64,000 nt of DNA from the NCBI RefSeq assembly GCF_964340395.1, contig NC_135567.1, positions 17,434,306-17,498,305 on the forward strand. Reading direction: 5' to 3'. Shown piece by piece: positions 33,401 through 61,489 of this stretch. A program made the translations under genes and the position numbers. Under the pieces are notes generated by a model. That model was not told where the DNA came from, searched no databases, and was given only the letters and a program-made list of their open reading frames with translations. Every line of letters begins with the position of its first letter. Positions within the stretch are counted from its first letter, which is position 1. This DNA is from Glandiceps talaboti. Its lineage: Eukaryota; Hemichordata; Enteropneusta; Spengelidae.

Positions 33401-34990
33401 AGAGACAATTGTTATCACATGACCTCAATGTATGATCATGTGACCTCAACGTAAATATGACATACTTTGAAGATCATCACACCTCACCACAAACCAGAGT
33501 TACAGCAAAGAATGTAACGCCTCACCACACACCAGAGTTACAGCAAAGATTGTAACACCTCACCACACACCAGAGTTACAGCAAAGAGCATCACACCTCA
33601 CCACAAACGGAAGTTACAGCCAAGGTCATCAAACCTCACCACACACCAGAGTTACAGCAAAGATTGTAACACCTCACCACACACCAGAGTTACAGCAAAG
33701 AGCATCACACCTCACCACAAACGGAAGTTACAGCCAAGGTCATCAAACCTCACCACACACCAGAGTTACAGCAAAGGTTGTAATGAAAAGCTACAACTAC
33801 TGGGGCTGTTAAATAAGGTACTGGTTGAAAACATTGTAACCAGATTTGTCAGTGAGGTGTCTTGAAACTGTTGCATTAATCCTGACAGCTTAGGCGGACC
33901 CTGTAACAGTTGTGGACTGAATGGTCGGTCTCCCAGATTATCTTTTGGAGCGTCTAGAAACAGGTGAATGTTAGTCATAGCTGTAGGGGGACCATGAAAC
34001 TGTTGATTAGTTGGAATCTCAGAGTACTGTATTTCAAAATTGTATTGACAAATTTTGGGTATCTAGAAACAGGTAAATGTTTGTAGTGATAGCTTTAGCC
34101 TTTAGGGGTGTAATGAAACTGTTGAAAAGTCATGTGACTGTGTTGTGAAGATGTGTAACTTTATTTATACTTTTTATAAAGAGCATTTTTTTCAAAAGAA
34201 ATCGTAAATAGAGTAAAAAACAGAAATTAATGGAGCTAGATCCAGAAATGTACTTGTGAAGTAGAGAAGTATTAGTAGTAAAAGTTTTGAATAAAAAAAA
34301 AAGTACTGCCGACCAATCAAATTGTAGCTTTCTGGTACTCATGGTTTCAGTTTTAGTACTGCCAACCAATCATTGTTTAGCTTATGCTGTTTGGTTATAG
34401 TACTGCTAACCAATCAACTTGTAGCTTATACAACCATAAAAAACACCTGGTCCTGTGTGTTTGCTTGAATGAAGTTAGCCAAGAAAAGACTTCTTGCAAA
34501 AGACAAATTTAGGTAAAAAAACCCCCACATAACGGATACAAAAACAGCAGTGGGTGCTACTGATTAGATTCACATGACGAGTGTTTTGGTATGTGTATTA
34601 ACCAATCGATGTATAGCATACAAAATGTTTGGTTGTAAGTACTGTTAACCAATTAAATACAAGCTTACATCATGAACTTATATTTTGCATAGTGTTTGGT
34701 TTTGGATAGTGCCAACCAATCAGTTATTTCCTTGCATAAGTGTTTGGTTCTAGATACTACCAACCAATCACTTTATAGATTGCATAGTGTTTGGTTCCAA
34801 GTCCTATCAACCAATCATATGATAGCTTGCAGTGTTTGGTTCTAGATACTCCCAATCAATCACTTTATAGATTGCATATTGTTTGGTTCTAAGTAATATC
34901 GACCAGTAATTTTATAATGTTATCATTACTTTGTAGAAGGGTAAAACACCCAAACTATTTGCTAAATAAAGATACTGTGTAGTTAATTTC
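33401..34990 (+). other. PHF14 3' UTR with two internal arrays
   Basis: It holds a CACCACACACCAGAGTTACA GCAAAG array (33470-33780) and a TTGGTTCTAGATACTACCAA CCAATCA array (34360-34900). The latter contains many CCAAT-type motifs. The region ends near AATAAA at 34965. Confidence 0.6.
34965..34970 (+). terminator. PHF14 poly(A) signal AATAAA
   Basis: GCTAAATAAAGATACTGTG, followed by a GTTGTCTGTG downstream element. It is the first strong hexamer after the stop. Confidence 0.6.
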
Positions 34991-35214
34991 AAACCAAGTT
35001 GTCTGTGACTCAATTTGCATACACACTACAGCCAAACAGGTCAGTTCAGGCTAACATCAACGTGATTAAAATCTGATGTAAGAAACTGGGTGTGATTTTT
35101 TTATTTACCTCCTGCTTTTATTGTCCTGTGAGCACCCGATACCTACATCTGACACATCGGCCAACCCCGCACCGGTGAGGGTGGAACGTTACAACGTATC
35201 TTACAGTCTATACC

Positions 35215-35375
35215 ATAGGTGTACTTGTTGTACGACTCTCCACCGTCGTAAACCACAGCCTCTTTTACCGCTCCATCCAAGACGTATTCACTCAGAGGTT
35301 ATTTCACAGTGTCACGGAAGAAATAACAGCTCTGGATTTTGAGAATGCGAATCTTGTAGCCAACCAGAATCTGTT
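35215..35375 (+). repeat. Dispersed repeat D1, copy 2
   Basis: CGTAAACCACAGCCTCTTTT, CAAGACGTATTCACTCAGAG and AATAACAGCTCTGGATTTTG, just downstream of the PHF14 poly(A) site. Confidence 0.7.
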
Positions 35376-35469
35376 TTACAATTTAACACTTGATGTTCAA
35401 AATTGAAACAAAGAATACCACCAAACAATAACGATAACATCATCTGCGCTCCGAACACGAGCTCTTCTT

Positions 35470-36115
35470 GAACAGTTGAAAATATACAAATTTTATAGTC
35501 CAACATTCAGTTTATTGTGCGATATGTAGTTGAAAAATAGATTTTATAGTCCAACATTCAGTTTATTGTACTATCTGTAGTTGACAAAATAGATTTTATA
35601 GTCCAACATTCAGTTTATTGTACTATCTGTAGTTGACAAAATAGATTTTATAGTCCAACATTCAGTTTATTGTGCGATATGTAGTTGACAAAATAGATTT
35701 TATAGTCCAACATTCAGTTTATTATGCTATCTGTAGTTGACAGAATACATATTTTATAGTCCAACCTTCAGTTTATTGTACTATCTGTAGTTGACAAAAT
35801 AGATTTTATAGTCCAACATTCAGTTTATTGTGCTATCTGTAGTTGACAGAATACATATTTTATAGTCCAACCTTCAGTTTATTGTACTATCTGTAGTTGA
35901 CAAAATAGATTTTATAGTCCAACATTCAGTTTATTGTGCTATCTGTAGTTGACAGAATACATATTTTATAGTCCAACCTTCAGTTTATTGTACTATCTGT
36001 AGTGGACAAAATAGATTTTATAGTCCAACATTCAGTTTATTGTGCTGTCTGTAGTTGACAGAATACATATTTTATAGTCCAACATTCAGTTTATTGTACT
36101 AACGGTGCTGTGTAT
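35470..36115 (-). repeat. about 52-bp array carrying AATAAA in each unit (RUNDC3 3' end region)
   Basis: About twelve units; plus-strand core TTTTATAGTCCAACATTCAG TTTATTGTACTATCTGTAGT. On the minus strand each unit contains AATAAACTGAATGTTGG, a canonical poly(A) hexamer. The array lies downstream of the RUNDC3 stop in the right orientation. Confidence 0.88.
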
Positions 36116-36589
36116 AAGTTACAAAATCTGAAATTCAGAATTAAAAAAAAATGTTGAATTTCAAAGTTCGGTCAATCACAGATTATAACTCGACATACTT
36201 GTTACTAAGTAACAAACACTAATAAAGTCAACTTTCCCAAATATGGAAAACACAGCAATTCTTAATAAACAAAATATATTTTCAGAGCCAATACAATATA
36301 CAAAGTACAACTCTGAATATACAAAACAATATTCTGAAAATAGAATTTCTACGTTTACTAAATGAAATATTTCTAATAAAATTATCGACTTGTAAGCTCT
36401 GAACACAGACTGTGAAAATAAGGATAGCATAGCATATTATAACTCAAGTTTAAATCATAGTTTACAGTATACTTGAGCTGAAAAAAATACTGTGTGTTTC
36501 CGATGACATGGCGTCAGAAAATAGGGTAGGGAGGTCAGGATTTTATTTCATTTTATTTTATCACTTGCATTGTTTTTATTTTAGTTACA

Positions 36590-37320
36590 CTCGTCTCCGC
36601 ATTAGACGAATCTGGTTATAGTACCAGGTACATCACACAATTTTAGCTAGCATTACAGCACTTAGTTAATACAAAGCAGTACATTACACAAATCTATTTA
36701 TAGTACATCACAAGTTTAGCTAGCATTACAGAACTTAGTTAATACAAAGCGGTACATTACACAAATCTAGTTATAGTACATCACACAAGTTTAGCTAACA
36801 TTACAGCACTTAGTTAATACAAAGCGGTACATTACACAAATCTATTTATAGTACATCACAATTTTAGCTAGTATTACAGCACATAGTTAATACAAAGCGG
36901 TACATTACACAAATCTATAGTACATCACACAAGTTTAGCTAACATTACAGCACTTAGTTAATACAAAGCGGTACATTAGACAAATCTAGTTATAGTACAT
37001 CACACAAGTTTAGCTAACATTACAGCACTTAGTTAATGCAATGCAGTACATTACACAAATCTAGTTGTAGTACGGCACACAAGTTTAGCTAACATTACAG
37101 CACTTAGTTAATACAAAGCGGTACATTACACAAATCTAGTTATAGTACATCACACAAGTTTAGCTAACATTACAGTACTTAGTTAATGCAAAGCAGTACA
37201 TTAGACAAATCTATTTATAGTACATTACACAAGTTTAGCTAACATTACTGCACATAGTTAATGCAAAGCAGTACATTAGACAAATCTGGTTTAGTACATC
37301 ACATAATTTTAGCTAGCATC
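36590..37320. repeat. about 72-bp minisatellite, ten units (RUNDC3 3' flank/UTR)
   Basis: Units combine AGTTATAGTACATCACACAA, GTTTAGCTAACATTACAGCA and CTTAGTTAATACAAAGCGGT. Either 3' UTR or intergenic. Confidence 0.93.
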
Positions 37321-37945
37321 ACACTACATACTTCATGCTAACATACTGAGATTGTCAATACATGACATCATACATATACAACATGTAATTATGCAAATTA
37401 TTCTACACTTCATTTCAGTTAATTATGGTACTGTATAGTTGCAGTAGTAATTGGTGCCTCAGTTTAAAACTGTTGTTAATTTAATTACTTGAAATTCATC
37501 ACGTAGTGATTTGCATTGTTTGTATAGATCGTGTAAAGAAAAATTCGCACACGTTTAACTTTTACACCAGACAAATGGTGTGTCCCCCCCATCCCCACCC
37601 ACAACATGTAAATATATCAATCAGTATCTTATCAATTATTGGAGTAAACAAATATTAAACAAATCAATAAAATGCACTGACTCATTAAAGTATATGAGCG
37701 CCCTCTACGGTATTAAATTATTTCTTTTGTTTTTGCCCATCTTGAAAGTACACAATTAAGACAGACTGACATTTCTCACACACTGCTGCCCTATACGGTG
37801 ATTGAATGATTTCTTTTGTTTTTAAAGTGCTTTCAAAATTTAACATCAATTTTGATTTGAAATTGTGGTATATACATACACAATGAGACAACTATCAAGA
37901 TATTTTTAAATTAGAAACAAAAATCTTGATTTTAGTTCATTTTCT

Positions 37946-46267
<8,322 letters not shown>

Positions 46268-46950
46268 ATTAGTTTCAAATATTAATATTATCGGAGCAGT
46301 ATTTTCGTCGTCCAAAGTTGTTTTTGAAGATGAAGGCACAAAACAGGAAGTGATTATATCGGAAGTTGAATACAACCTTTTAACTTTGACCTTTCACACC
46401 ATGGAACCATATCAGTAACCCGGATGTTCAGCATAGTCAACTGTTCGAACTATTTTCGGTCAGTCGATGAAAATTCGCTGATTTTGACGTTACCGTGGTC
46501 TATTTATCTCTAATTTTGGCGTAAACGAAAAGAGGGATTTCCATTTCAACCATCGTTGTTTTTATAAACAATTCTTTGGTAGAGAGAAGGGAATATTTTC
46601 TACTCGAAAGAGAGCCCTGGCAAGGTAAGGTCAGCGAGCTTGTGTGGCGATTTCCGCTAAATAATGATGTACTATCTATCGCTTGCATAGTTTTTCTTTC
46701 ATTCTGTGATATTTTTCGTTATTGACTCGTCATTGCAAAGTGGAATTGTCGCGACATGTTGACATATTTTGCATTTGTCTGGTGTAGTTTCGTATATCGA
46801 GATTATCGATGCCAAACGCGATGGAAATTTCCCGGCAAACCGTGACAGAAACTGTATATTATTGTTCATAGAGTCGAAGTCAGCATTGTATGGGTTTTGT
46901 GTATTGGGGTTTTTGTTTATTTACGTAAACTGGGTGTATGCGGGTTAAGG
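46268..46950. promoter_or_regulatory. RUNDC3 5' flank / divergent spacer
   Basis: Relatively repeat-poor and somewhat CpG-richer than its surroundings. It probably holds the RUNDC3 promoter. A good plus-strand donor (CCCTGGCAAG|GTAAGG, exon end 46624) could close a non-coding first exon of SPOP, whose coding exon has a 5' UTR acceptor at 52631. Both are inferences. Confidence 0.3.
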
Positions 46951-47719
46951 TGGTCAGTGCACTTTTAAAATACAGGGTTTCAGTGAAGATTACGTAAAAA
47001 AAGAAGGCGTTCACAGAATCTTGGACTGTAAAAAGAATGTTTACAAACACGATAGTGAGAAATGTTTACGTAATCACAAAAGGTGATTTGCATTCTGTAA
47101 GATGTTAACACAATAACATAACAGTTCACGCTGTTCTCATTTCCGCAGACTGTCTTGTAAGTTCAATATCCACTACACTGCTAACTAACTCTACACCTTC
47201 AGGTATTAATCAACACATTTCTATGAACGAATTAATATATGTAGCACTACTCTATCTTCAAATCTTGAAATGCAGTTTATCTGAAGCCCTTTTTTTCAGC
47301 GGGGGGGGGGGGGGTATTTTTGAAAGAGTGCAAAATATGAGACAGGGCAATCACATATGAGACAAAATGAATCTCTAAGGCTGCACGAATTTCACACTTC
47401 TAGTCTATGCAAATTGTCTTCATTCTCGTCCACTCTAATCACAAAATTGCATCAAATTGAAAAATCAGTTCTAATTCTATGTTACATTGAATTAAGTTTA
47501 GTTAAGTTTATACGTTTAGTCAGTAAAACAACAAGATCGACATTAGAGATATACAAATAAAAACTGGTGCAAATTTTTGAATTACTTAGATAACCCACAA
47601 AGTCAAAGACTTGTTTGCAGTGGGGTCCATACAGTGATTCAAGAAAGCGGCAGGATTTAAGCAAAGCTGTTTAACTATATGGAATAGAAAACAATAAAGG
47701 CAAACTAACTAATAACGAA

Positions 47720-47995
47720 TAAACTCACTGTCTTCAGTATCCCTTAGTGTACTACTCAGATATGATTTGATCACTTTTTTAAAGGCATTTTTTGTGATAT
47801 CTGTTTTATTGATGCTGGTAGGTTGTTCCAGTCCTTAATGGCATTAGTATAAAACGTATTAGCAGCCTCACCTTAACTGTTGGTTGCTGAAAATTGTACC
47901 AACCTCCCCTAGTACCAAGTAAGAAGTGGTTAATTCTAAACTGATTTCGTAGCTGCGAAATATAACTCCAACCTGGCTACCAATATATACAAATT
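47720..47995 (-). mobile_element. LINE reverse transcriptase C-terminal relic
   Basis: The minus strand reads FRINHFLLGTRG and, in another frame, FYTNAIKDWNNLPASI, a typical LINE ORF end (WNxLP). Frameshifts make it non-functional. Confidence 0.5.
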
Positions 47996-48239
47996 TATTG
48001 ATATCGCCCAGTCCCACATTTCTGCTTGCCATGTGTGATTCTAAGATAGCAGGTCAAGCAAAGCAAAGGTCAGCTTGAACTTCAAGGTCAAATTGCCCTC
48101 TTCCTATTGAAAAGTGTGGAATGGACCATTTCTGATATTTAATTTGATATCATTTATAACCCAAGAATCCATCTCTTGCCAATTGTTTAGCAGTAACTCT
48201 CTGCCAGTTGACTTGGCAGGACGAGCGAAAATTCAAAAA

Positions 48240-48885
48240 ACCAAAATGTCAGTTAGGATAGCAGAAGTGTTAGTCCTTCAAGTCTACAGGTAGGCTACAG
48301 TGAGGATAGCAGAAATAGTGTAGTAGTGTTAGTCCTTCAAGTCTACAGGTAGGCTACAGTTAGGATAGCAGAAATAGTGTAGTAGTGTTAGTCCTTCAAG
48401 GCTAGAGTTAGGATATCAGAAATAGACTGTTAGTCCTTCAACTTCAAGTCTACAGGTAGGCTACAGTTAGGATAGCTGAAATAGTGTAGTAGTGTTAGTC
48501 CATCAAGTCTACAGGTAGGCTACAGTTAGGATAGCTGAAATAGTGTAGTAGTGTTAGTCCATCAAGTCTACAGGTAGGCTACAGTTAGGATAGCTGAAAT
48601 AGTGTAGTAGTGTTAGTCCATCAAGTCTACAGGTAGGCTACAGTTATGATAGTGGAATAGTGTAGTAGTGTTAGTCCTTTAAGTCTACAGGTAGGCTACA
48701 GTTAGGATAGCAGAAATAGTGTAGTAGTGTTAGTCCCTCAAGGCTAGAGTTAGGATATCAGAAATAGACTGTGTAGTAGTGTTAGTCCTTCAACTTCAAG
48801 TCTACAGGTAGGTTACAGTTAGGATAGCTGAAATAGTGTAGTAGTGTTTGTCCTTGAAGTCTGCAGGTAGGCTATGTTATCTCTG
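48240..48885. repeat. about 58-bp minisatellite, eleven units
   Basis: Core GTTAGGATAGCAGAAATAGT, GTAGTAGTGTTAGTCCTTCA and AGTCTACAGGTAGGCTACA. Intergenic. Confidence 0.93.
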
Positions 48886-49042
48886 TTTGAATTCAGAAAG
48901 GTCAATGAACTTGTGACCCATTGATAATTAGATACCAGCTTTTGTACTCCACCTGTACATGTAAACATGTAGCCTAGAGAAAAACAAGTCTGGTAGCCGG
49001 AAATGAGACCTGATACTTATAATGGTAGTCTCTGTAATATGT

Positions 49043-49464
49043 CAGACCTTGAAATTAACTTTTTTCTTTGGTAGTCCTAGTGGGCTACGCATTTCAGAAA
49101 TTGGTAGCCCAAGGATTGTGACCTGTAGTCCCATATTCCTGAACTGAAAACAGATTTCCTCTATTGGAAATATGTGTGTTATTAAAATACTTTCATGTCC
49201 ACAAATCTTCCATCTTCATCACATAATCAGTGGTAGCCTGAGTGGGCTACCAGCTGCAAATTATGGTAGCCCCATGACAAGAATTGGTAGTCTGTGGACA
49301 TGGGACTATGGTAGCCCCATGACAAGAATTGGTAGTCTGTGGGCATAGGACTATGGTAGCCCCATGACAAGAATTGGTAGTCTGTGGGCATGGAACTATG
49401 GTAGCCCCATGACAAGAATTGGTAGTCTGTGGGCAGGGGACTATACTGTTAATTTCGAGCCCTG
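49043..49464. mobile_element. hAT-like TIR element, family H, copy 2
   Basis: Ends CAGACCTTGAAATTAAC and GTTAATTTCGAGCCCTG. Internal GGTAGTC/GGTAGCCC motifs include a tandem GGTAGCCCCATGACAAGAAT expansion. About 420 bp versus 1.55 kb for copy 1. Confidence 0.78.
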
Positions 49465-49529
49465 TATGTGCAGTGATGGGGTAGTCTACCCCTATTAAGA
49501 ACACAAGATATCAAAGCCAGTAGAACTTA

Positions 49530-50050
49530 GAAGTGATGTAGGCTTGGTGTTTCACTCAGGGACATTATGACATTGACGCAAAGATAGACATATTTCAACT
49601 CAAGACTTTTAAACAGCTAAAGTGATGTAGGCTTGGTGTTTCACTCATGGGACATTACATTTTTGACACAAAGATAGACATATTTCAACTCTAGACTAAC
49701 AATAACAGAGACACAACAAACACAGCAGGATCCTTTGCCCAATCACATTGAAAAGTGAATTATTAGAATTGCTATTCTTTCACAGTGCACAGGCTTCTAA
49801 TGAAAACACTATACATTAACTTGATGATTTTAATGGCTTTAATAATTTATTTTCTTAGTGATAATCAACATATTAAGTTGACCACATCAAGTACATCCCC
49901 ACTGTGCACAGCATCTATGTAATTGTTTCTTTTGCATTTAAAATTGTCTTGGGTGTCTGTAAAAATGACATGTTACAGCATACACCCTACACATACAGGA
50001 GTAGGGTCTATGGTTACATGAGTGAAACACCAAGGCAGTCATTTGTACTG
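49530..50050. mobile_element. TIR element, family A, copy 2 (inverted relative to copy 1)
   Basis: The left end has two copies of GATGTAGGCTTGGTGTTTCA CTCA; the right end has TGAGTGAAACACCAAGGC. The interior is the reverse complement of 1645-1965 (for example AACAGAGACACAACAAACAC, GCATTTAAAATTGTC). Confidence 0.75.
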
Positions 50051-50379
50051 TAAATACATGTGCATGTTATCTGGAAATGTGATCTCACACTCGAAGTAAT
50101 AGTATTTGGTGAAATATGCCATGCTGGGGCACCCATTGGTCTGTCGCTTTTGTGAAGTGGTGGTGTTATGTATAACACAATATATCATGTTCAAAGCCTA
50201 TGGAAATAATTATTTGTTAGCTGTGATCTCTGACTTATCTAATGGTAGTCTACAATAAATGAGAATATTGACTGTCAATTTTGTACTCCCATTGTTCTCT
50301 GAACTAGATTATGTACCTTATTAGGTGCAACGACCTTTTCTATATAGACCAGACTGTCTGATTGAACATATTGGCTTGA

Positions 50380-50985
50380 CAGTCGGCACATAGCCCTGTG
50401 GCCATAGTCTTGGCTATCTGACTTGACAGTATAGCCCAGAGACTTGGTTATCTGACTTGACAGTATGGCCCAGAGACTTGGCTATCTGACTTGACAGTAT
50501 AGCCCAGAGACTTGGTTATCTGACTTGACAGTATGGCCCAGAGACTTAGCTACCTGACTTCACATACTGGCCTGACAGTATAGCCCAGAGACTTGGCTAT
50601 CTGACTTGACAGTATAGCCCAGAGACTTAGCTATCTGCCTTGACAGTATAGCCTAGAGACTTGGCTACCTGACTTCACATACTGGCCTGGCAGTATAGCC
50701 CAGAGACTTGGCTAGCTGACTTGACAGTATACCCCATAGACTTGGCTATCTGACTTGACATACTGGCTCGACTGTACAGTCCAGAGACTTGGCTACATGT
50801 ATCTGACTTGACATACTGGCTTGCCAGTATAGCCCAGAGACTTTGCATTCTGACTTGACATACTGGCTTGCCAGGATAACCCATAGACTTGACTATCCGA
50901 CTTGACATACTAGTTTGACAGTATAGCCTTTCCAGGTAAACGATATTTCAAGCCAGATAGCCAAGTCTCTGCTATAACACTTTAG
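50380..50985. repeat. ATAGCCCAGAGACTTGGCTAT array, about fourteen units, with an inverted terminal copy
   Basis: 33-45 bp units (GACTTGACAGTATAGCCCAG AGACTTGGCTATCT). The last piece, CAAGCCAGATAGCCAAGTCTCTG at 50952-50975, is an inverted copy. Confidence 0.9.
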
Positions 50986-51239
50986 TGGCTGCGTTCTCTT
51001 GTTTTTCTTCTTTTAACTTTGTTGTGTACTATGAGGAGATTAGTCTGTGAGGTATTGTGTGTTGTGCTACCCTATCAGCCAACACTAAAAGAGAGAGCAT
51101 GGCCTATTATAGTATTAAAGCTTAACAACAAGGTATATCTTACGAAATAAAGGTACTACAAAGGAAACACAGGTTTTGTGAATCGTGTAACCTGACACGT
51201 TCTGAGAGGTTGTAATGTTAAGTCAATGACACTCACACA

Positions 51240-51520
51240 CAGTTCATTGTACTAAGGTCACATTATCCAATCAATTCATTGGTGTGCGCGAAATGTAGGT
51301 CCGGTCGGAGGTCAGAGGTTATGTAAACAGACATAATAGACATCCAATCAATTGATTGGTGTGTACGAAATGTAGGTCCGGTTGAAGGTCATAAATTATG
51401 GAAACAGACATAAATAGCCAAAATGTTTACACATTGGGTTTATTGTTCTCAGGTTATGTGACCCTATTAGTTCATTGATTGGTACAAATGTAGGTCAGGT
51501 CGTAGGTCACTACATGTAAA
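51240..51520. repeat. about 95-bp repeat x3 (GAAATGTAGGTCCGGT unit)
   Basis: CCAATCAATTGATTGGTGTG, CGAAATGTAGGTCCGGT and GTAAACAGACATAATAGAC, diverged copies in the intergenic spacer. Confidence 0.75.
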
Positions 51521-51849
51521 CAGACGTAAACAGACAGGTGGCAGACTAACAATATACATGTAGGGACACTGAGTAGTGACAATACATTGCTAAACTTCAA
51601 GTTTTGTTATTTTTAAAGTTGCACTACAGTACCACCCAGGTGCAAGTTTCTGACTTTGCTAACCTTGTGCTAGCGAGGTGCTTACACAGTGCTAGAATTG
51701 CCTTGCAAGGAATTAAATGACCTCATTACCATCATTAACGTGCGCCAATGCCAAACAAAGCAATAGTGCATTGATGAGAACTGTGTCGTCTAAAGATATC
51801 CAAATTTTGTTGTTGTGGGTCAAAATGATAAAAACTGGCATTTCTTGTG

Positions 51850-52005
51850 AGTCACCACATAGTAAGAGATAGGGGAACACCAAATTTTGGTGCATCACTA
51901 GAAATTTTGTGCATCAGTGGTGCGTCAAATTGGCTTAGACGGCACACTCACCACATAGTAAGAGATAGGGGAACACCAAATTTTGGTGCATCACTAGAAA
52001 TTACC
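51850..52005. repeat. Direct duplication of about 51 bp
   Basis: CACCACATAGTAAGAGATAG GGGAACACCAAATTTTGGTG CATCACTAGAAATT occurs at 51855 and 51950, almost identical. It contains the palindrome CACCAAATTTTGGTG. Confidence 0.88.
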
Positions 52006-52084
52006 TGAGGCAGAATTTTATACTCAGGCACATCATAAAAATTAACTATCTACAATCAATCAATTTTCTGGCTGACACCATGAC

Positions 52085-52610
52085 TTGTGTTCGAGTCATT
52101 ACACATGCATGAGAATAAGTCAACCTTATTTGTCTGTTTTGACCCTCTAGCATGAGGTAAAATATTAGTGCAGGTACTGAGAATTAGGCAACCTTCCTGT
52201 TCTGTTTTGACCCTCTAGCATGAGGTAAAATGTTATTGCAGGTACTGAGAATTAGGCAACCTTCCTGTTCTGTTTTGACCCTCTAGCATGAGGTAAAATA
52301 TTATTACAGGTACTGAGAATAAGTCAACCTTCCTGTTCTAATTTGACTCTCTAGCATGAGGTAAAATATTATTACAGGTACTGAGAGTGAGAATAAGTCA
52401 ACTTTCCTGTTCTAATTTGACTCTCTAGCATGAGGTAAAATATTATTGCAGGTATTGAGAATAAGTCAACCTTCCTGTTCTATTGTGACCCTCTAGCATG
52501 AGGTAAATTGTTATTATTGCAGGTATTGAGAATAAGTCAACCTTCTTGTTCTATTTTGACCCTCTAGCATGAGGTAAAATATTATTGCAGGTATTAGGAA
52601 TTGTAATTTT
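52085..52610 (-). repeat. Minisatellite M1, about seven units, inverted relative to 17915
   Basis: GAATAAGTCAACCTTCCTGT, TCTATTTTGACCCTCTAGCA and TGAGGTAAAATATTATTGCA GGTA are the reverse complement of the PHF14 intron 21 family. The array ends just before the SPOP 5' UTR acceptor at 52631. Confidence 0.93.
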
Positions 52611-52659
52611 TTGTTTGTGTATTTTCTTCAGGTGTCGTCACACGTGATTGGTGTGTTTT

Positions 52660-59899
<7,240 letters not shown>

Positions 59900-60119
59900 A
59901 AAAGAAAAACATTAAAATGATCGACAATGAAGTTTTTAGTATACCGATTACCAACAGATTTCTGACTATGAATAGCATGTCACAACATTCGCTATTTTCT
60001 GGGTAGGATATACCATTCAAGACTGCAAAAATTGGTTGTATCCATGACTACAGATTATCACCATACTCATATTCAAGACTAGAAGTGACGTGTATTTGAG
60101 TATGGATACCTCCCATATT

Positions 60120-60900
60120 CAAGATTGCAAATACCACCCATATTGAAGAGTAAAAGTAATGCCTGCATTCATGACTACAAATACACTGATATCCAAGACA
60201 GCAAATACAGCCTGTATCCAAAACAGCAAATACAGCCTGTATTCAAGTCTACAAATACAGCCTGTGTTCAAGACAGCAACTATTCAAGTCTACATGTATT
60301 GCTTGTATTCAAGACTACAACACCTGTATTCGAGACTACAAGTATTGCCTGTATTCAAGACTACAACACCTGTATTCGAGACTACAAGTATTGCCTGTAT
60401 TCAAGACAGCAAATACAGCCTGTGTTCAAGACTACAGCACCTGTATTCAAGTCTACAAGTATTGCCTGTATTCAAGACTACAACACCTGTATTCGAGACT
60501 ACAAGTATTGCCTGTATTCAAGACAGCAAATACTGTCTGTATTCAAGACTACAGCACCTGTATTCAAGACTACAACACCTGTATTCGAGACTACAAGTAT
60601 TGCCTGTATTCAAGACTACAACACCTGTATTCAAGTCTACAATTATTGCCTGTATTCAAGACAGCAATACTGTCTGTATTCAAGACTACAGCACCTGTAT
60701 TCGAGACTACAAGTATTGCCTGTATTCAAGACTACAACACCTGTATTCGAGACTACAAGTATTGCCTGTATTCAAGACAGCAAATACTGTCTGTATTCAA
60801 GACTACAGCACCTGTATTCAAGTCTACAAATACCGCCTGTATTTCCAACTACAAATACTGCCTGTATTCAAGTCTACAGAGGGCACACTACCACTCTGTC
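60120..60900 (+). repeat. TGTATTCAAGACTACAA array downstream of SPOP
   Basis: About 35 units of 20-27 bp alternate GCCTGTATTCAAGACAGCAA ATACTGT and CACCTGTATTCGAGACTACA AGTATT. Open frames are periodic artefacts. Confidence 0.95.
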
Positions 60901-61489
60901 AGAATACCACCAAACATGAATACCACTGTCCTAGAATACCATCGAAACTTAAATACTGCTGTCCTAGAATACAATCACAATTGTCAATCGTTGTCTTAGA
61001 ATAACATAACAATGGGATAGTCTTCTTTAGATACAAATCTATTGGAATACCACACTGTATTCCACAGCCATGCTCAATACACTGTCAGTGATTTACAATG
61101 CTGACAAACTAGTCTTCAATTCTATAAATATACACGTTGGACTTCTTGAAAGAGCACAAGATGTTTAGTATTATCTGATGTATTCTTCTCCCCCCGGTTG
61201 TTACTATGGCAACAGTGTTGACAGACTAGGATGCAAATAAAATAACAATGTATTTATGTAAAGAGCACAAAGACCTATTTGTAATATTCACGTCATGAAT
61301 TTGTAGTTTGTTTGTTCATGCAGTACTGTCTTGTAGTAGTACAGTGCCACCCTAGAGATGTTTATCATTAAATCCAGCAAACTAGAGATAGTTATGTAGC
61401 AAATGCAAATAATAGTTCTGTACAGGCTGTAGGCTGTATAGACACATACTTTGCTGTATTTTAATTAACATTTGCAATGTACTCCTTTT

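Noticed and set aside
36590-37320. Regular direct repeats resembling a CRISPR array
   Set aside because: Head-to-tail minisatellite units without unique spacers, in a eukaryotic intron-rich genome. The same applies to the other arrays.
60125-61004. Three overlapping frames of 200-280 codons
   Set aside because: Periodic translation of the TGTATTCAAGACTACAA array; no start context or domain.
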